Source of the DNA: an uncultured Clostridia bacterium
Lineage (GTDB): Bacteria > Bacillota > Clostridia > Oscillospirales > Acutalibacteraceae
Length of the DNA stretch: 64,000 bases
Assembly (NCBI GenBank): GCA_945912145.1
Contig: CAMEBF010000001.1
Location: 248,001 to 312,000, forward strand
Reading direction: 5' to 3'
Under the pieces are notes generated by a model that ran no database searches, was not told the origin of the DNA, and saw nothing but the letters and a program-made list of their open reading frames with translations. Shown one piece after another: positions 16,638 through 25,728 of this stretch (positions within the stretch are counted from its first letter, which is position 1; every line of letters starts with the position of its first letter). A program made the position numbers and the translations under genes.

Positions 16638-17348
16638 ATGCAGAAACTCATGAGCCGTATGCGTGCGGCAATGGAACAATACGATATGATTCAGGACGGC
16701 GATACCGTCGCAGTCGGTTTATCCGGCGGCAAGGATTCCGTCGCGCTTTTGGCGGCTCTGGCTGAAATGCGGCGTTTTTACCCGGCGCATTACGAAGTGA
16801 AAGCGTTAACCGTCGATATGAGGTTTGACGGATCTGATACGGATTATTCGGAATTAGAGAAATTCTGCGAAAAAATCCATGTGCCGTATATCATCAAAAG
16901 AACCGAGCTGGCAGATCTGATTTTCAATGTCCGGCACGAGAGCAATCCCTGTTCGCTGTGTGCAAAAATGCGGCGCGGCATCCTGCACGATCTTGCAAAG
17001 GAGAACGGCTGCAATAAGGTCGCCTTGGGGCATCATATGGACGACGCCGTCGAAACTTTTTTTATGAATCTTTTAAAAGGCGGCAACATCGACTGCTTTT
17101 GCCCCGTGACCTATATGTCCCGCAAGGATATTACGGTCATTCGCCCCATGGTTCTTACGTCGGAATCTCTCGTTGCGGGAGCTGCTAAGCAGAATTTTCT
17201 GCCCGTCGTCAAAAGCAAGTGTCCGATGGATAAGACCAGTGAGAGACAGAAGACGAAAGAGCTGATCAGAACGCTCAATCATGATTATCCGCAGCTTCGT
17301 GAGAAAGTCATCGGTGCGATGCAAAGAAAAGGTCTGGCTAATTGGTAA
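16638..17348 (+). CDS. tRNA 2-thiocytidine synthetase-type ATP pyrophosphatase (TtcA/TtuA family)
   Basis: A 236-residue adenylating thiolase that would install a thio group on a tRNA base in the cytoplasm. The PP-loop GLSGGKDS is at residues 27-34. NPCSLC (C105, C108) plus KSKCP (C195) supply the three cysteines that hold the 4Fe-4S cluster in TtcA. HHMDD at about 132-136 is also conserved. The longer frame begins before the promoter, so I use the ATG at 16638, which follows GGAAGG. It is not certain whether cytidine 32 or another position is modified; clostridial members are often simply called TtcA family. Confidence 0.85.
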   Translation: MQKLMSRMRAAMEQYDMIQDGDTVAVGLSGGKDSVALLAALAEMRRFYPAHYEVKALTVDMRFDGSDTDYSELEKFCEKIHVPYIIKRTELADLIFNVRHESNPCSLCAKMRRGILHDLAKENGCNKVALGHHMDDAVETFFMNLLKGGNIDCFCPVTYMSRKDITVIRPMVLTSESLVAGAAKQNFLPVVKSKCPMDKTSERQKTKELIRTLNHDYPQLREKVIGAMQRKGLANW

Positions 17349-17355
17349 ATATCGC

Positions 17356-17384
17356 TTGAATAATGAAAGACTTTATGCTATACT
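17356..17384 (+). promoter_or_regulatory. Sigma-A promoter of the homoserine kinase-metY unit
   Basis: TTGAAT (17356-17361), 17 bases, TATACT (17379-17384), directly after the ttcA stop. Confidence 0.75.
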
Positions 17385-17428
17385 TAAAATGTTAAAATAT
17401 AATCTACGAATTTTAGGAGTGAAACATA

Positions 17429-18637
17429 TTGAAATATCTGGTTGTTCTTTACGACGGCATGGCGGATTATCCCGTGCCGGAGCTCGGCGGCAAAACGCCG
17501 ATGGAGGTGGCGAAAAAACCGAATTTTGACGCGCTTGGTAAAAAAGGCGTTGTCGGTATCGTCAAGACCGTTGCTGATTCCCTGAAACCGGGAAGCGATG
17601 TCGCGAATCTGAGCGCACTCGGCTATGACGCCGAAAAATGCTATACCGGCCGTTCACCGCTTGAAGCGGTCAGCATCGGTGTGGATTTGGCGGATGACGA
17701 CGTGACCATGCGCTGTAATCTCGTTACGCTTTCCGATGAAGAAAAATATGAAGATAAAACGATGGTGGATTATTCCGCAGGCGATATTTCTTCCGCCGAA
17801 GCCGCCGAGATCATCAAGAGCGTCGAGGAATATTTCGGCAACGATATTTTCCGCTTCTATAACGGCGTTTCGTACCGTCATTGCCTCGTCTGGCACGGCG
17901 GCACAACTGATCTCGGTGCCATGACGCCGCCGCACGATATTTCCGGTCGTGTGATCGGCGAATACCTTTCGGCGTCTCCCAATGCCAAAGTCCTGCTCGA
18001 CATGATGAAAGAGAGCTACGATCTGCTCAAAGATCATCCCGTCAACAAAAAGAGAGTGGCCGAGGGCAAGCGTCCTGCAAACTCCATCTGGCTCTGGGGT
18101 GAGGGAACCAAGCCGTCACTTGAATCGTTCTATGATAAGTTCGGCTTGAAGGGCAGCATCATTTCCGCTGTTGACCTGCTCAAGGGCATTGGCGGCTGCG
18201 CTAAGATGAACACGCCGACGGTCGAAGGCGCGACGGGCTACATTGATACGAATTTTGAGGGCAAGGCGCAGGCGGCAGTCGAAGAATTCCGAAAGGGTCA
18301 GGATTTCGTTTACATCCATATCGAAGCGACCGACGAGTGCGGTCATCGCCACGAGCCGGAGAATAAAGTCAGGGCGATCGAGATCATCGATCAAAAAGTG
18401 CTCCCGATTGTTCTCGCCGAGCTCGAAAAATATGACGATTACAAAGTTATGATTCTGCCCGATCATCCGACACCGATCGTGACCATGACGCACGCAAGAG
18501 ATCCCGTGCCGTTCATGATTTATCATAAGAATGACGAAAAACAAGGCGTTGACACCGTAACGGAAAAAACTGCGAAAGAGACAGGCGTCTACTTTGACAG
18601 CGGCGTCGATCTGATGAAGTATTTTCTTGATCAATAA
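17429..18637 (+). CDS. ApgM-type phosphotransferase, probable alternative homoserine kinase
   Basis: A 402-residue alkaline-phosphatase-superfamily protein of the archaeal-type cofactor-independent phosphoglycerate mutase group. Seen are VLYDGMADYPVPELGGKTP at the N-terminus, KPGSDVANLSALGYD (about 52-66, which carries the nucleophile serine), GRSPLEA, and C-terminal metal motifs ATDECGH, LPDHPTP and THARDPVPF. A bacterial subgroup (TIGR02535, proposed homoserine kinase) occurs in threonine/methionine operons. metY follows after 13 bases, which favours phosphorylation of homoserine over glycolysis. The start is TTG at 17429 with AGGAG 9 bases before it. Confidence 0.8.
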   Translation: MKYLVVLYDGMADYPVPELGGKTPMEVAKKPNFDALGKKGVVGIVKTVADSLKPGSDVANLSALGYDAEKCYTGRSPLEAVSIGVDLADDDVTMRCNLVTLSDEEKYEDKTMVDYSAGDISSAEAAEIIKSVEEYFGNDIFRFYNGVSYRHCLVWHGGTTDLGAMTPPHDISGRVIGEYLSASPNAKVLLDMMKESYDLLKDHPVNKKRVAEGKRPANSIWLWGEGTKPSLESFYDKFGLKGSIISAVDLLKGIGGCAKMNTPTVEGATGYIDTNFEGKAQAAVEEFRKGQDFVYIHIEATDECGHRHEPENKVRAIEIIDQKVLPIVLAELEKYDDYKVMILPDHPTPIVTMTHARDPVPFMIYHKNDEKQGVDTVTEKTAKETGVYFDSGVDLMKYFLDQ

Positions 18638-18650
18638 GGAGGAGCACAAA

Positions 18651-19928
18651 ATGCCGGATTATAAAATTGATACCAATTGCGTGCAGGCGGGCTGGACGCC
18701 GAAAAACGGCGAGCCGCGTGTCCTGCCGATCATCCAGAGCACAACCTACAAATACGATTCCAGCGTCGAAATGGGCAAACTTTTCGATCTGGAGAGCTCT
18801 GGCTATTTCTACACCCGTCTTCAAAATCCCACGAATGACTGCGTCGCCGCGAAAATTGCCGCGCTCGAGGGCGGCGTCGGCGCGATGCTGACTTCGTCGG
18901 GACAGGCTGCCTCATTCTTTTCCGTATTCAACATTGCGCAGGCCGGCGACCACATCGTCAGCTCGGCGGCGATCTACGGCGGCACTTTCAACCTTTTCTC
19001 CGTCACGATGAAGAAGATGGGCATTGATTTTACCTTCGTTTCTCCTCACGCGTCGCGGGAAGAGCTGGACGCGGCATTCAGACCGAATACGAAAGCCGTC
19101 TTTGCCGAAACGCTTTCCAATCCGTCTCTTCAGGTGCTCGACATCGAGAAATTTGCCGATGCAGCACACGCGCACGGCGTACCGCTGATCGTTGATAATA
19201 CGTTCCCGACGCCGATTAACTGCCGACCGATTGCATTCGGCGCGGACATCGTGACGCATTCCACCACGAAATACATGGACGGTCACGCGACAAGCGTCGG
19301 CGGCGTGATTGTTGACAGCGGCAAGTTTGACTGGACGCAGAACGATAAATTCCCCGGTCTGACAACCCCCGACGATTCGTATCACGGCGTCGTGTATACC
19401 GAACGGTTCGGAAGTGCCGCGTATATTACCAAATGCGTCACACAGCTTATGCGCGATCTCGGCGCGATTCCTTCGGCGTTCAATTCCTTTATGCTCAACG
19501 TCGGGCTGGAAACGCTGGCGGTTCGCGTCCCGAAGCATTGCGCAAACGCGCTGCAGGTCGCCGAATATTTACAGAAGCACGAAAAAATCGCATGGGTCAG
19601 CTATCCCGGACTTCCCGGAGACGCGCAGTATGATCTTGCGAAAAAATATATGCCGGACGGTACCAGCGGCGTGATTTCCTTCGGCGTAAAAGGCGGACGC
19701 GCCGCCGCAACTAAGTTTATGGACAGCCTGCGTCTGGCGGCGATCGTAACCCATGTCGCGGACGCGAGAACCTGCTGTCTGCACCCCGCGAGCACAACGC
19801 ACCGTCAGCTCACGGATGAACAGCTCGAGGAATGCGGCGTATCGCCGGATCTGATCCGTCTGTCGGTCGGCATCGAGAACCCTGCGGATATTCTTGCCGA
19901 TATTGAACAGGCTCTGGCGCAGGTTTAA
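18651..19928 (+). CDS. metY: O-acetylhomoserine sulfhydrylase (MetY)
   Basis: A cytoplasmic PLP enzyme of the Cys/Met metabolism family that makes homocysteine (and can make cysteine) from O-acetylhomoserine and sulfide. At 425 residues it matches MetY rather than shorter MetB/MetC. Seen are the Y54-x-R pair in YFYTRLQNPT, SSGQAA, DNTFPTP (about 182-188) and the PLP lysine K207 in STTKYMDGH. The start at 18651 follows AAGGAGG by 7 bases; the track of longer starts lacks a site. It shares a promoter with the homoserine-kinase-like gene, together making a short homoserine-to-homocysteine unit. Confidence 0.93.
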   Translation: MPDYKIDTNCVQAGWTPKNGEPRVLPIIQSTTYKYDSSVEMGKLFDLESSGYFYTRLQNPTNDCVAAKIAALEGGVGAMLTSSGQAASFFSVFNIAQAGDHIVSSAAIYGGTFNLFSVTMKKMGIDFTFVSPHASREELDAAFRPNTKAVFAETLSNPSLQVLDIEKFADAAHAHGVPLIVDNTFPTPINCRPIAFGADIVTHSTTKYMDGHATSVGGVIVDSGKFDWTQNDKFPGLTTPDDSYHGVVYTERFGSAAYITKCVTQLMRDLGAIPSAFNSFMLNVGLETLAVRVPKHCANALQVAEYLQKHEKIAWVSYPGLPGDAQYDLAKKYMPDGTSGVISFGVKGGRAAATKFMDSLRLAAIVTHVADARTCCLHPASTTHRQLTDEQLEECGVSPDLIRLSVGIENPADILADIEQALAQV

Positions 19929-19970
19929 CCGATAAAAACTGATAATTCTGATATAGGGGATGAGAATACA

Positions 19971-21992
19971 ATGAAAGGAATCGGAAAACGTGCGACGGCT
20001 GTTCTGCTGTCTATGGTGATGCTGCTGACACTTTTCGTTCCGTCCTTTGCGGCGGATGATACGGATTTTCAGTATGAAGTCATCACCAATACGGCGACGG
20101 TCAGAATTACCGGATATTCGGGTAGCGGCGAAACGGTCGTGATTCCCGATAATCTCGGCGGTCGGACAGTTGTAGAAATCGGCTCAAGTGCGTTTGCTCG
20201 CAAAGCAATCAAAAAGGTGGTCATTTCTTCCAATGTACAGAGAATCCGTGATGAGGCGTTCCGTGATTGCGCAAGTCTGCAAAGCGTATCAGTTCCGGCA
20301 TCTGTGACAGCGGTCGGAAATTCGGCATTTGCCGGCTGCGTATCGCTGACGGATCTGACGGTCAGCTCTGCCTCCACGATCATCGGCTATTCGGCGTTTG
20401 AGGGGTGCACGTCTCTGCAATCCGTTACATTGCCATCGGCGACGATCCGTGAAGCGGCATTCCGGAATTGTACCGCGCTTGATTCCATCACACTCAAAGA
20501 CTCCGTCCAGTCGGTCGGTCGTTACGCCTTTGACGGCACGGCATGGCTGAAAGCGCAGCCGTCGGGGCTTGTGACCCTGAATAAAATTGTTTATGCCTAT
20601 ACCGGAAGCGACGAGACGGTCGTTCTCCCGGATTCGATCCGTTCCATTGCCGATTATGCGTTCAGCTCGACAGGCGTCGAAGCCGTCATTTTACCGGACG
20701 CTCTGTATTACATCGGCAATTACGCATTTTATGACTGTAAGAATATGACGTATCTTTCCGTGCCCGCTTCGGTCATCAGCATCGGCACGCGCGCTCTCGG
20801 TTATACGACTGCCGGCGTTGCTGATTTTACGGTGTATGCCTATGCGGATTCGATCGGTGCAAAGTGGGCGGAGAATAATGCGCTGACGGTAGAGTTGATC
20901 GATGATTGTACCCATTCTTTCCCGGAATGGAGTGTGACGCTGGAACCGACCTGCACCGCCGAGGGGACGCGGACACGCCGTTGCCCGAAGTGCAATGCGG
21001 TGGAGTCCGAAGCCATTCCGGCGAACGGACACTCATGGACGGGCTGGACGGTCATCAGCGAGCTTTCCTGTACGACGGACGGCGTGCAGCGCAGAACCTG
21101 CACGGTCTGCGGCGAAACGGAGGATTCCGTCACCATTGCGACCGGTCATACATGGTCGGACTGGATCGTAGAGCAGGAAGCAACCTGTACGCAGGAGGGT
21201 TCCCATAAGCACACCTGTACGGTCTGCGGCGTGGAAGAGAGTGAAGCCATCCCGGCTTTCGGGCACCGTTGGATCATCGATGAGAATACGGATGCCGAAG
21301 GCTGGACTGTCGTGAATGAACCGACCTGTACCGATGCCGGCGAAAAGACGCGTGTCTGCGCCGTTTGTCTGGCAGAAGAAACTGCTGAAATCGAACCGCT
21401 GGGACACACGACCGACGAATGGACTGTTACGAAAGACCCGACGCCGGTGACTCCCGGCGAACGGGAGGGACGCTGCAAGCGCTGTGACGCTCTTTTCACC
21501 GAGACGATCCCCGTGATTTCCGAAGAGCTTCCCGATGATGTGAAAATGTTGACCCTGATTGATAATGCGTCGATCGCGTTCAATGAGTCCAAAACCTGCG
21601 TGACAGGCGTGAAAGCCGGCTCAACGGTAAATGACGTTCTTCTTCAGTTCCGTTATCCGGGGCATATTCTGGCAACCGATATTTCCTTAAAAGAAGTGGA
21701 CGGCGAAAGCAAGGTCGCGACGGGATATTTCCTCTTTTTGCTCAAAATTAATCCCGAAACAGGCCAGCCTGAACCGATTGATACGACCTGTATCATTCTC
21801 AAGGGTGATGTGGACGGCGACGGTACGATCTCGGCGGTGGATGCGCGTCTTGCGCTGCGGATTGCCGCTTCGCTTGAAAACGTCAGAAGTCCGTTCTTTA
21901 TGGCGGCCGATCTGAACGGCGATAATACCGTAACGGCGGCAGAAGCGAGAATGATTCTGCGCGTTGCGAGCCGTCTTGATTCGTTTGACTGA
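19971..21992 (+). CDS. Secreted BspA-type leucine-rich-repeat protein with Cys-rich repeats and a C-terminal dockerin
   Basis: 673 residues. A signal peptide (1-27, ending PSFAAD) is followed by BspA-like LRR_5 repeats (about 55-305) with SVTLPSA / IREAAFRNC patterns. Then come five tandem cysteine-rich units (about 313-525) of the form W-x-V..PTCT..G...R.C..C...E...I...GH. After a linker there is a type I dockerin (about 612-673) with two Ca2+ loops, GDVDGDGTISAVDA and ADLNGDNTVTAAEA. Dockerins bind cohesins on scaffoldins or the cell surface, so the protein should be exported and docked outside the cell. LRR_5 domains mediate adhesion in other species. AGGGGATG precedes the ATG. It could be expressed from metY's transcript. 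Confidence 0.88.
   Translation: MKGIGKRATAVLLSMVMLLTLFVPSFAADDTDFQYEVITNTATVRITGYSGSGETVVIPDNLGGRTVVEIGSSAFARKAIKKVVISSNVQRIRDEAFRDCASLQSVSVPASVTAVGNSAFAGCVSLTDLTVSSASTIIGYSAFEGCTSLQSVTLPSATIREAAFRNCTALDSITLKDSVQSVGRYAFDGTAWLKAQPSGLVTLNKIVYAYTGSDETVVLPDSIRSIADYAFSSTGVEAVILPDALYYIGNYAFYDCKNMTYLSVPASVISIGTRALGYTTAGVADFTVYAYADSIGAKWAENNALTVELIDDCTHSFPEWSVTLEPTCTAEGTRTRRCPKCNAVESEAIPANGHSWTGWTVISELSCTTDGVQRRTCTVCGETEDSVTIATGHTWSDWIVEQEATCTQEGSHKHTCTVCGVEESEAIPAFGHRWIIDENTDAEGWTVVNEPTCTDAGEKTRVCAVCLAEETAEIEPLGHTTDEWTVTKDPTPVTPGEREGRCKRCDALFTETIPVISEELPDDVKMLTLIDNASIAFNESKTCVTGVKAGSTVNDVLLQFRYPGHILATDISLKEVDGESKVATGYFLFLLKINPETGQPEPIDTTCIILKGDVDGDGTISAVDARLALRIAASLENVRSPFFMAADLNGDNTVTAAEARMILRVASRLDSFD
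20905..21530 (+). repeat. Five tandem Cys-rich protein repeats inside the LRR-dockerin gene
   Basis: Units of about 39-47 codons carry paired CxxC-like knuckles (CPKC, CTVC, CTVC, CAVC, CKRC) separated by GH-W/T boundaries. The last unit has lost the first cysteine (PTPVTPG in place of PTCT..G). Confidence 0.8.
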
Positions 21993-22010
21993 TGCCTGAA
22001 GTTCATACAA

Positions 22011-22039
22011 AAAACCGGGTCGAAAACCCGGTTTTTTTT
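22011..22039. terminator. Bidirectional terminator after the LRR-dockerin gene
   Basis: A ten-base-pair stem AAAACCGGGT/ACCCGGTTTT, loop CGAAA, then eight T on plus; also A-rich upstream for the minus strand. Confidence 0.92.
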
Positions 22040-22333
22040 CAGTCCTCAGTTGTCATTGTCAGCGTATAGGCCGGTTCGTTTTTGTATTCTCGCGGCAGTT
22101 GCACGCGGGTCTGATTCTCATTCTGCTCAAAGAAAAGGTCTTGTCCCTGAAATTGAATCCCGGTGATTTTTGCGTCCATAGTGAGTATAGGCACCCCAAT
22201 GGAACATAATGCCGAATTTCCGGTCGCGGAATCGCGCAATCGATTCGAGCACTTGAGGCTCTTTCGGTGCAATATAGCGTTCTTCTTCGCTGTAAGAATG
22301 ATTATATTCCTCGTTAAATTCCCCGATTTCCAT
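22039..22333 (-). pseudogene. Alpha-L-fucosidase (GH29) remnant with an internal deletion
   Basis: The 5' part (from ATG 22333, with GAGGAGA upstream) encodes a fucosidase N-terminus: EERYIAPKEPQVLESIARF then KFGIMFHWGAYTHYG, where HWG is the typical GH29 start of the barrel. The reading frame then leaves the family, and from about 22190 another frame gives a GH29-like C-terminus: DAKITGIQFQGQDLFF..NENQTRVQLP..AYTLTM, ending TED. About 290 bases remain of an expected 1.3 kb or more, so the catalytic barrel is gone and the two ends are joined out of frame. Intact relatives release L-fucose from host or dietary glycans. Confidence 0.72.
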
Positions 22334-22404
22334 GCTGTCTCCTCGTTTCTTTGTTTTCCGTGTTCACTATACCGAATCCGTTATGGATTGTCAAGCAGAA
22401 TGAC

Positions 22405-22445
22405 GAAAAAACCGTGTCTTGCAAGGGGCAATTCACGGTTTTTAT
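22405..22445. terminator. Terminator of the sensor kinase gene
   Basis: Stem AAACCGTG/CACGGTTT with A-run on one side and T-run on the other, so it can act in both directions. Confidence 0.8.
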
Positions 22446-22451
22446 TACATA

Positions 22452-25043
22452 TTATTCGTTTGTGATATCGGCGTCTGAAACGTAATTCGCGATGTCGAAA
22501 TTGACATCTTTGATCGGTTCTGTAGATGCGGGAACCGTCCATGGTGTTTTGGTTTTTGCGGGTAGCTGTACGATCGCCTTGAACAGATCGCCGTCGATCA
22601 GAATTTTCAGTTCACCGTCCTGAAGCGTACACAGATCCTTGGCGATAGAGAGTCCCAATCCGTTGCCCTCACGGCTTCTGGATTTATCGCCGCGTACGAA
22701 GCGTTCGGTCAGCTCTTCCGGGGAAATATTCAGCGGCTCGCCGGAAATATTCTTGATTTCAAAGTATCCGCTTTTTTCATCGCCGTAGACGGAAATATAC
22801 ACTCTCGTATTCGGCGCGGAATACTTTTTTGCGTTGCTCAGGAGGTTCGAGATGATGCGGTACGTCTTGTTGCCGTCGGCGAAGACCTTCGGCGCAGACT
22901 CCGGCTCGTTGAAAATGACGGTGTTGCCGTTCTTTTCCATATCCGTCTCAAATTCTGCAATTGCCTGGCTCGCAAGCTCTGAGAGATTGAGGACAGATTT
23001 ATTGAGCGTGACGTTGCCCGTGGAGACTTTCGACGCCTCGATCAGGTCTTCAATCAACCGTTTGAGTTTGATGGATTGCTCATTCAGAATGCCGATATAC
23101 CGTTTTGCCGTTTCGTCCTGAATATCGCATTTGCTCAGGAGATCGGAATAGGAGATCAGGGAAGTCAGAGGCGTTTTCAGGTCATGTGAGACGTTTGTGA
23201 TCAGCTCCGTTTTCATCTGTTCGTCACGCACAGCTTTCGCGACGGCGCGTTCTACCTCTTCGTTGGAATCCTGCAGATTCTCCGAGAGTATCCGCAGGGA
23301 TTCCGGGAGCTTTTCTGCGCCGAAATCAGGTGCTTTGTGCGTCATGGAGGCCGTGATGATTCGGTCGAGATTGTTAATGTATTTCGCAATGAAAATCATG
23401 CAGACGAAATTGCAGAGCACCGTCAGAAGAAGCAACAGCCCTGTATGGGAGGATAAAACGGCGAAAATGTCCAAAATAAGATTGCCTGCAACATAGCCGA
23501 CGGTGATCAGCACAATATTACGCGTGAATTTTTGTGGCTTGTAGGTCAGAATCCTTTTGAGCCTGCCGAACAGCCGGCCTATGGCAAAGATCAGTTTGGC
23601 GATCAGGGTATGACGGAACCATGAGAGACCTGCTTTTTTGATGCGGACGACCGAGGCGAGCCATTCCGACAGGAGAGCCCAGCAGACAGTCAGACTGGCG
23701 GCGGTTGCCGGCGTGAAATAATCGGAATAATAGAACCAGCGGTAGTCGGACGGCGCAATGGAATCGAGGATAAGCCCCGTAAAGACGATCACCGCCGTCA
23801 TGCCGCCGAAGCTCAGGATAAGGTGCAGATCGTTCGGCAGTCTGTCGATATACGCCGTAACGCATTCGGTCTTACCGTTGACGTGGCCGCACAGACACAG
23901 CAGGGTGATCAGGAGGATAAATGCGATCAGGAGTGAAAATACGGCGGTGACGATCAGGGTTTTGGCGGAAAAGTTCTGGTGGGCGCGATACGCCTGCATA
24001 AGCTGGCTGTATATATCGTCATAGGGAAGCCTGCCGTTATTCTGATTTTCCAGGTAAACGATGACCGACTTTGCGCCGTCAACGGTCACAATGCTGCCGA
24101 TATACTCCCTGATGGATTCATCGATGCCTCCGGTAAGCGTTTTTTCACCGTCGTAACAGGCGTAGACGGTATGCGCCGTGATTTCGTCTGTCGTCGGCGC
24201 GTCGCCGTCCATGTTGGTATAGACGGTTCCGTCTTTGGAAACGGTGTAGTATTTCAGATTCATAAGAGACGGCAAAGAGGAGATCGCCTGTGAATTTTCA
24301 TACAGCCGTGCCTCGACGCAGGCGTCCGCAAAATTATTGTATTGCGATAAAAACTCATAGCGGATCCGGCTTTCGTCCGATCTCATATCGTTTGCGGTAA
24401 AATTGATGGTCAGGGAATCGGAATCGTCGATCGTAACGGCTACGCCGCAGTCAAATTCTGTATCAAAGGCAGAATCACGTACTAAAACGGCATAATTCAG
24501 GAAATCGCGTCCCTCACAGTTTTCCAGCACCTTTTGCGCCGCCTCGATATTCCGGGGGATAGCGACGGTCGTCGTTTCCTGCGCGATATTCGCTTCCTGA
24601 TAAACTGTTACCATCTCTGCCTCTTCGGGAATTTCGACGGCGTCGGCTGCGTATTCGTAGTCGAAGTAGCTTTCGTCATAATTGTTGACGGCGTATTCGA
24701 GCTCGTCGTGAATGATTTGGGCTTTCCGATCCAGATATTCGTTCACCGCCTGATCGACTGCCTTGTCGGCGTACGCTTCGAGTTCTTCGCGGAGAGTCGT
24801 CGTGTTACCGGATGCAAGCGTGACGACGGCTTCCGTATGCGCCTGAAAACGTTCGTTGAACGCCAGGCAGGATGTATACGTTTTATAATTGCTGTCTAGA
24901 TAGTTTTTGAAACCGTAAATCGAACTGGCAATTGAGATTGTCACCACGGAAAACGCGCTGACAAAAAAGAGGAGCAGCGAGAGAAAGAAGCATAGCCCCT
25001 TGGCAAAGGCCGTATGCTTAAAGTTTTTCGATTTTGTAGCCAA
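22452..25043 (-). CDS. Large membrane sensor histidine kinase
   Basis: An 863-residue sensor. One TM helix near residues 15-38 is followed by an approximately 330-residue extracytoplasmic region rich in D/E/Y. A cluster of about five hydrophobic segments then spans roughly 370-570. A cytoplasmic kinase core carries the H-box NVSHDLKTPLTSLISYSDLL (histidine near 620), an N-box NLLSNAKKYS and G-box GNGLGLSIAKDL. It partners the response regulator encoded directly upstream; the two genes overlap by 26 bases, which implies coupled translation. The signal is unknown. This multi-TM layout recalls clostridial VanS- or antibiotic/envelope-sensing kinases, but that is only a guess. Confidence 0.9.
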   Translation of the reverse strand: MATKSKNFKHTAFAKGLCFFLSLLLFFVSAFSVVTISIASSIYGFKNYLDSNYKTYTSCLAFNERFQAHTEAVVTLASGNTTTLREELEAYADKAVDQAVNEYLDRKAQIIHDELEYAVNNYDESYFDYEYAADAVEIPEEAEMVTVYQEANIAQETTTVAIPRNIEAAQKVLENCEGRDFLNYAVLVRDSAFDTEFDCGVAVTIDDSDSLTINFTANDMRSDESRIRYEFLSQYNNFADACVEARLYENSQAISSLPSLMNLKYYTVSKDGTVYTNMDGDAPTTDEITAHTVYACYDGEKTLTGGIDESIREYIGSIVTVDGAKSVIVYLENQNNGRLPYDDIYSQLMQAYRAHQNFSAKTLIVTAVFSLLIAFILLITLLCLCGHVNGKTECVTAYIDRLPNDLHLILSFGGMTAVIVFTGLILDSIAPSDYRWFYYSDYFTPATAASLTVCWALLSEWLASVVRIKKAGLSWFRHTLIAKLIFAIGRLFGRLKRILTYKPQKFTRNIVLITVGYVAGNLILDIFAVLSSHTGLLLLLTVLCNFVCMIFIAKYINNLDRIITASMTHKAPDFGAEKLPESLRILSENLQDSNEEVERAVAKAVRDEQMKTELITNVSHDLKTPLTSLISYSDLLSKCDIQDETAKRYIGILNEQSIKLKRLIEDLIEASKVSTGNVTLNKSVLNLSELASQAIAEFETDMEKNGNTVIFNEPESAPKVFADGNKTYRIISNLLSNAKKYSAPNTRVYISVYGDEKSGYFEIKNISGEPLNISPEELTERFVRGDKSRSREGNGLGLSIAKDLCTLQDGELKILIDGDLFKAIVQLPAKTKTPWTVPASTEPIKDVNFDIANYVSDADITNE

Positions 25044-25707
25044 GTCCCCACACCACCTTCAGATATTTCGGATCCTTCGGATTGATTTCGATTTTCTCCC
25101 GGATATTGCGGATATGTACCGTTACCGTTTTTTCCGTGTGAAAGGCGGGCTCGTTCCATACAGCCTCGTAAATCTGCGTGCTTGATAAAACTCTTCCCAT
25201 ATTCTGCATCAGGTATTCGAGAATGCTGTACTCCCGTGCAGTCAGCTTGACGGGTTCGCCGTCAACACAGACCTCCTTGCTATCGGTGTTGAGCGTAAGT
25301 CCCCCGGTTATGATCATATCGTCGCTCTTTTTCATGCTGCCGAGCATCGAATAGCGGCGGATCTGCGATTTGACGCGAGCCACTAGCTCCAACGGATTGA
25401 ACGGTTTCGTGACGTAATCGTCCGCGCCGAAGCCGAGCCCCGTAATCTTGTCGGTGTCTTCGCTCTTGGCGGAGAGCAGGATGATGGGAAAATTATAGTG
25501 CTCACGGATTTTGATCGTCGTGCGCAGTCCGTCCATCATCGGCATCATGATATCCAGTATCATGCAGTGAATTTCATTCGTCTTCACTTTTTCAAGCGCA
25601 TCTACGCCGTTGACCGCCGTCAGGACTTCGTAACCCTCATTCTGCAGATAGATCGCGACGGATTCCAAGATCGCCGTGTCATCGTCACAGACAAGAACTC
25701 GATACAT
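25018..25707 (-). CDS. OmpR/PhoB-family response regulator
   Basis: 229 residues. The receiver domain has the acidic pocket CDDD (8-10), phospho-acceptor D52 in LDIMMP, S79 and K101 in VTKPF. It is followed by a winged-helix DNA-binding domain (about 128-228) ending TVTVHIRNIREKIE...VWGLGYKIEKL. It acts with the histidine kinase translated from the overlapping downstream gene. A palindrome overlapping a weak -10 box lies just upstream and may be its own operator. mtaB precedes it on the same strand by 124 bases. Confidence 0.93.
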   Translation of the reverse strand: MYRVLVCDDDTAILESVAIYLQNEGYEVLTAVNGVDALEKVKTNEIHCMILDIMMPMMDGLRTTIKIREHYNFPIILLSAKSEDTDKITGLGFGADDYVTKPFNPLELVARVKSQIRRYSMLGSMKKSDDMIITGGLTLNTDSKEVCVDGEPVKLTAREYSILEYLMQNMGRVLSSTQIYEAVWNEPAFHTEKTVTVHIRNIREKIEINPKDPKYLKVVWGLGYKIEKL

Positions 25708-25728
25708 TGTGCTTCATCTCCGGAAAAT

